DNA of 64,000 nucleotides from Eublepharis macularius (taxonomy: Eukaryota > Chordata > Lepidosauria > Squamata > Eublepharidae): NCBI RefSeq assembly GCF_028583425.1, contig NC_072801.1:63317766-63381765 (forward strand), read 5' to 3'. The notes under the pieces are model-generated. The model was not told the origin of the DNA. It saw nothing but the letters and a program-made list of their open reading frames with translations, and searched no databases. A program made the translations under genes and the position numbers. Every line of letters starts with the position of its first letter. Position 1 is the stretch's first letter. Below, one piece after another: positions 60,501 through 64,000 of the stretch.

Positions 60501-60836
60501 TAGTGTGTCGGCCATCGGTGGGACAGCCCCAGCAACACCTGCCCCTGCTGAAGGGGCAGGGAACACAACAGGGTCAGGCGCAGGGCTGGTGACCACTACA
60601 GCGTCAGGCAAACGCATCCGGAAGAACCATGCGTGTGAGATGTGTGGGAAAGCCTTTCGGGACGTCTATCACCTCAATCGGCATAAGCTGTCACACTCAG
60701 ATGAGAAGCCCTATCAGTGTCCTGTCTGCCAGCAGCGGTTCAAGCGGAAGGACCGCATGAGCTATCACGTCCGTTCGCATGATGGTGCTGTGCATAAGCC
60801 GTACATCTGCAGCCACTGTGGGAAGAGTTTCTCACG
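54052..60836 (+). CDS. MAZ: MYC-associated zinc finger protein, 5' part
   Basis: A C2H2 zinc-finger transcription and insulator factor that binds G-rich promoters. Three exons are inside the window: 54052-54087, 56098-56184 and 60046-60836. They encode MDPSNWSSFIFQ (the known alternative MAZ N-terminus), then SHTQNPLQVGTEIPSRFFAT, then a long exon with ESLQVDLLPVLAAAQETAAA (Ala-rich), the first finger at 60361-60429 (YICSLCAKEFKNGYNLRRHE), linker text, fingers at 60628 (HACEMCGKAFRDVYHLNRHK) and 60712 (YQCPVCQQRFKRKDRMSYHV), and the start of a fourth (YICSHCGKSFSR, ending CG|gtatga). About 304 residues are present; the remaining fingers and C-terminus lie beyond 64000. The acceptor of exon 2 is a CAGCAG tandem, so one extra Gln is possible. 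No first exon for the longer human isoform (MFPVFPC) was seen. Confidence 0.95.
56270..56740 (-). repeat. LINE 3' fragment in the second MAZ intron
   Basis: Plus-strand spelling has GAGGGAGTTCCATAACTTTC, AGAAGGCCTTCC, AAGCCATTTAGGGGTTTAAA and AGTCAAAACTAGTAATATG, the complement of the LINE type at 42.6 kb. Confidence 0.65.
57185..57365 (-). repeat. 5S rRNA-derived SINE, minus strand
   Basis: On the minus strand: ATGGAAGCTAAGCAAGGTCA, GACTTAGATGGGAGCC and CCTTGAAAACTCCATGAGG. Confidence 0.8.
58037..58122 (+). pseudogene. Duplicated fragment of MAZ exon 3 inside a MAZ intron
   Basis: About 85 bases resemble 60493-60577 of the third MAZ exon. The shared run GCAGGGAACACAACAGGGTC is identical and the rest is roughly 80% alike with one small indel. 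Its translation (AIGGTTPKTLVPAEGAGNTT) parallels exon AIGGTAPATPAPAEGAGNTT. It lacks splice sites of its own and is not expected to be used. Confidence 0.8.
58540..58770 (+). repeat. tRNA-derived SINE
   Basis: GTGGTTTGGTTAGAGTTTTA, B-box GGTTCGAATTGCC, then CACACTCTCAGCCTAACCTT, GTTGTGAGGATAAAATGGAG and an AAATA tail: a near-complete squamate SINE. Confidence 0.85.
59520..59690 (+). repeat. CR1 LINE 3' end
   Basis: GGGGAAAGCCTTGGCCTCTA, AACAGGACGCTGGACTAGAT and CTCACTGGTCTGATCCAG. Confidence 0.8.
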
Positions 60837-63800
60837 GTATGAGAGTCAAGGGTGCTAGGAGGAGGCAGTTCAGATGGGGATTATTTCAGGGTTGACTTTT
60901 GTGAAGTGCACTTCTGATACAACATAAACATTTGTAGACAACATACTGAGCATGGCGGGCACTGGGGACATAAAAATAAAGAGGAAAGACTAGATTTTCT
61001 CATTCACGAAGTATAGGGAAATTTGTATGCCAGATAAGATCTACTCCCCTCTCACCTCGCCCATGACTCTTGACTCCTTTGAACTTTGTTTGCTCCAAGT
61101 TTTTTGATTTTTTTGGTAGCACTTGGATTTTCTAAGAAAGACTAGAAAACCTTTGGTGCTCCTGATAAAGGCAGCATAGGAAATCTACCTCCCATTCTTA
61201 GCAGCAGCTTCCACTGAGTTTTTCTGCACATGTTCGAGCTGAACAAATGGATATGTGAGAGTGGGATAAAGACATGTGAAAGCATGTATCGTTTTGGGTG
61301 TGGCCACTGACTAATTTTAATTTGGCAGTGTATAGGTCTCACCAGAGAGCTTTCCTATTTACACCACTATTTCCAACAAAACTCAGTAGAAAAAAATGTT
61401 AGCTTTTCTAGGCTGCCTTAAGATTGCACTTGTTACAGAAGGTTTTCTGCTGGGATTGAGACATTTTAGCAGACCTGAGAATAAAAACATGAAGTCCTAG
61501 AGATCCTGTTTATGAGGATAGCAGAACGTTAGTGGGAAAGGGCCAAGACAACACAGCTGTGCTTGTAGTTTCATGGTGTGTTCCACATGTTAATATTAGT
61601 GATTTCAACACCAGAAAGAGCACAAGGTAAGTCCTTTGTGAATTATGTCACTTAAGGTGCAAAGTGGATAATTGAATGTTACTCCCTACGTAAGCAGAAT
61701 TAGCAGTAAAGCTAGAAGTCTTGATAGGATAGGTTTCCTAATACAGGTAAGTTTTTTTTAACATGAAATCTCCCATATTCCAGGAAAGACTGAACAATGT
61801 AACCTACATTTGAAGGCAAGTAATTAAAATAAAGTCAATTTGTCGGGGTGGGGGGACCCACACTTTGATAACTAAACCTTCATAGGCTTATTTAGTAATA
61901 GTATTTTGACATGCTGGCATCCAGTATAGAAATACCTGAGTACTGTGATCTGAGTTTCAGTTTTTTGGAAAGTATTTTAAATTCAAAGATACTAAATACA
62001 CATGCAAAACTGAAGACAAGCAAGAACCACAAAAGAATAAATCAAGCATCTTTAACATATCTGACACAGAGACTAAACTTGAATCTCCTCAACTTGGAGA
62101 ATAAATCATAAAAGAAAAAAATTGTATGAGGCTTGTGAAAAGGGTACAAGTCTGAAGCTCCTGTTTGCCTGGAAGCAACTGCAAAACACCAGGAACGTAT
62201 GTGCTCTTCACCAGAAATAACAAAATTTTGTATTTATGTTAGCAAACATAATTGCATAATACTTTTTAAGAGTTCAAATTTGAATCTTTTAAGGAAGTTT
62301 TGGAATAACCAAACCTAGGAGATTGGAAAGGATTTTTTATTTTATATACTGTCCTTCCCCTATTCCCCAGGTTTCTTATTTTGCAGACTATTCCCATATT
62401 TCCAACATCATCTCCACAGCGCAGTGATTAAAAGCTTGTTTAAAAAACAGGATAAGAGATTCTGCAACAGATTTAGCCTTAAGAGACATCAGATGAAACC
62501 ATAAAAGACCAGATTGAAAGCAAAATGATAACATTCCATGATCTTGAATAGCTTGAATAATTTTTCCATAGTTCTGTTTTCTGGAATTAGTTTTTCAAAA
62601 GTGTGCAATTTGTAAGTAGAAACATGTGGAGTGCATTGCTAACTGTAAGGAGGGAGAGGCCAAGGAAATCGATTAGATAGCTGATGGGGCAAAGTTAACA
62701 GGAGAGAGCTGTACAGGGCACTAAAATACCACAAGCTTGACCAAAAAGGCCTGTTGAGGTAACAGTTTTTCCCTTTGGGCTTTTGAGCCTTTAGCAGAAG
62801 ATGCTTTCATGTTTAACAGTTTTCTGTAAGCTTGCACTTTGTAAAAACTGTTCAAAAAACTTAACAATTGTAATTTGGGTATCTGTGTTAGGCCCAGATT
62901 CTGCATGAACATGCACTTATATAAAATACCCAGGATACTGACCACAGCTTCATGCAGTACTTGAATATATGGATAGCCAGGGAAGTCGATTAGACATCAG
63001 TTGCCCTATGATTGTTAAATAAGCACTTAGAGAATGCAGTCATGTACCCAGGCTGACATCTCTTTACACAAAAAATGAATACACTTGTTTGTTTTTACAA
63101 AATTACAGAGTATTTATTCCTGGCTTCAGAGCCAGAAGAGGCTGCAGTTTTGTTTTCAGGTCTGAGTTGCAACACCGAATGAGCCAAAGAGTTGTCTTTT
63201 CAAAAAATACACTTTTGATTGCAATTTGAGGATTATGCAATTTTTAAAAAAACCTTAAAAAGTAAATATTAGTGTGGTCGCAGCATACATACGAACTCTG
63301 GGAAAGAAGAAGTAACTGCCGAAGATGGCATCTGAAAGTGGGATCTTTTTGTTAAAAATGTAGAAACAAGAAACTTTACAAATTAAAATCAGTAGCTGCC
63401 TTGAATCCCTGGGGAAAGGCAGAATGTGAATACTTCAATAATTTCAAAAACAAGTGGAGCCTCTGAATTTTTAACACTATTTTTTAACCTTCACAAATAG
63501 TTGGGAATATTCTCTAGTTCTAGGAGACCTATTCTTAGGTCTCCTAGCTTCATCTGGCTTCCTGTTGTCTGATCTCTAGGGAATCAACTACATTCTTACA
63601 TTTTCCTTAGATTGTTTCCTATTTTAAGTTATTTTGTAGTACTCACCTGCATCTCCACTATGACTAATTAATAAACCTTGAGTGCCTGAATGTCCCCATA
63701 GCCATCTTGCAAGCTCTTGAAGAATATCCCTAAGTGTCTAATCTACCCCACCAAATTTATATCAGTATACCTCTAATCACCATGTGCATGTTCTGAAATA

Positions 63801-64000
63801 AGTAATAGCAAGAGTAAGGAACCTTGGGGAAGCTACTGTTTAATGGCAGGGCTCTTACTGTCTGAATAATATATTCAAGGAGTGCTGTCTTTACCAGTGT
63901 AGATATGGGGAAAGCTGCACATTTTTAGTGCCTGCATCTGTTAAAGGTGCTTGAGCTGTGCCAGTGAAATGGTAAAAAGATGGTGCAAGATGGTTCCAGT
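60837..64000. other. Third MAZ intron, AT-rich
   Basis: No exon of MAZ or another gene is seen. The sequence is AT-rich without obvious repeats; the next MAZ exon (PDHLNSHVRQ in other vertebrates) was searched for by eye and not found, so the intron extends past the window. Confidence 0.5.

Overview
The window looks like nuclear DNA of a squamate reptile, probably a lizard (gecko-like at best guess). Genes are split by GT-AG introns, CpG-rich promoters are present, and the introns and spacers are full of repeats typical of lizard genomes: 5S-rRNA-derived SINEs, tRNA-derived SINEs, CR1/L2-type LINE 3' ends, a fold-back repeat family and a hAT MITE. The species is inferred from repeat style only.

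Six genes can be read by assembling exons by eye. From left to right: a CRK/CRKL-type SH2-SH3-SH3 adaptor (minus, 7733-9413) that is a third member of a family with two members in human; a small, very cysteine-rich single-pass membrane protein that I do not recognise (minus, 12902-15649); TLCD3B/FAM57B (plus, 21178-26985), with an alternative homologous first exon at 19984-20102; FIMP/C16orf92 (minus, 28282-30103), convergent with TLCD3B; MVP, the major vault protein (minus, 30488-46732, 16 coding exons, 843 residues); and the 5' part of MAZ (plus, from 54052, continuing past the right edge). These genes belong to the human 16p11.2 neighbourhood, but the order differs: MVP abuts FIMP, MVP and MAZ are head to head, and I find no PRRT2 or PAGR1 coding sequence between them.

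Regions: 1-7.1 kb has no gene I can support. 7.1-11.1 kb is the CRK-like gene. 12.6-17.0 kb is the Cys-rich gene and a CpG/NRF1/ETS-CRE promoter. 17-28 kb is TLCD3B and its upstream region. 28.2-47.7 kb holds FIMP and MVP packed tail to head. 47.7-53.5 kb is repeat-rich spacer with an orphan NRF1-rich CpG island. 53.5-64 kb is the MAZ promoter, its first three exons and introns.

The genes are not an operon-like system; their connection is ancestral linkage. The most interesting points are the third CRK paralogue beside TLCD3B (mirroring human CRK beside TLCD3A on 17p13.3), the unrecognised Cys-rich membrane protein, the alternative TLCD3B exon, a repeat copy that appears to supply an MVP splice donor, and a decayed copy of a MAZ exon segment inside a MAZ intron.
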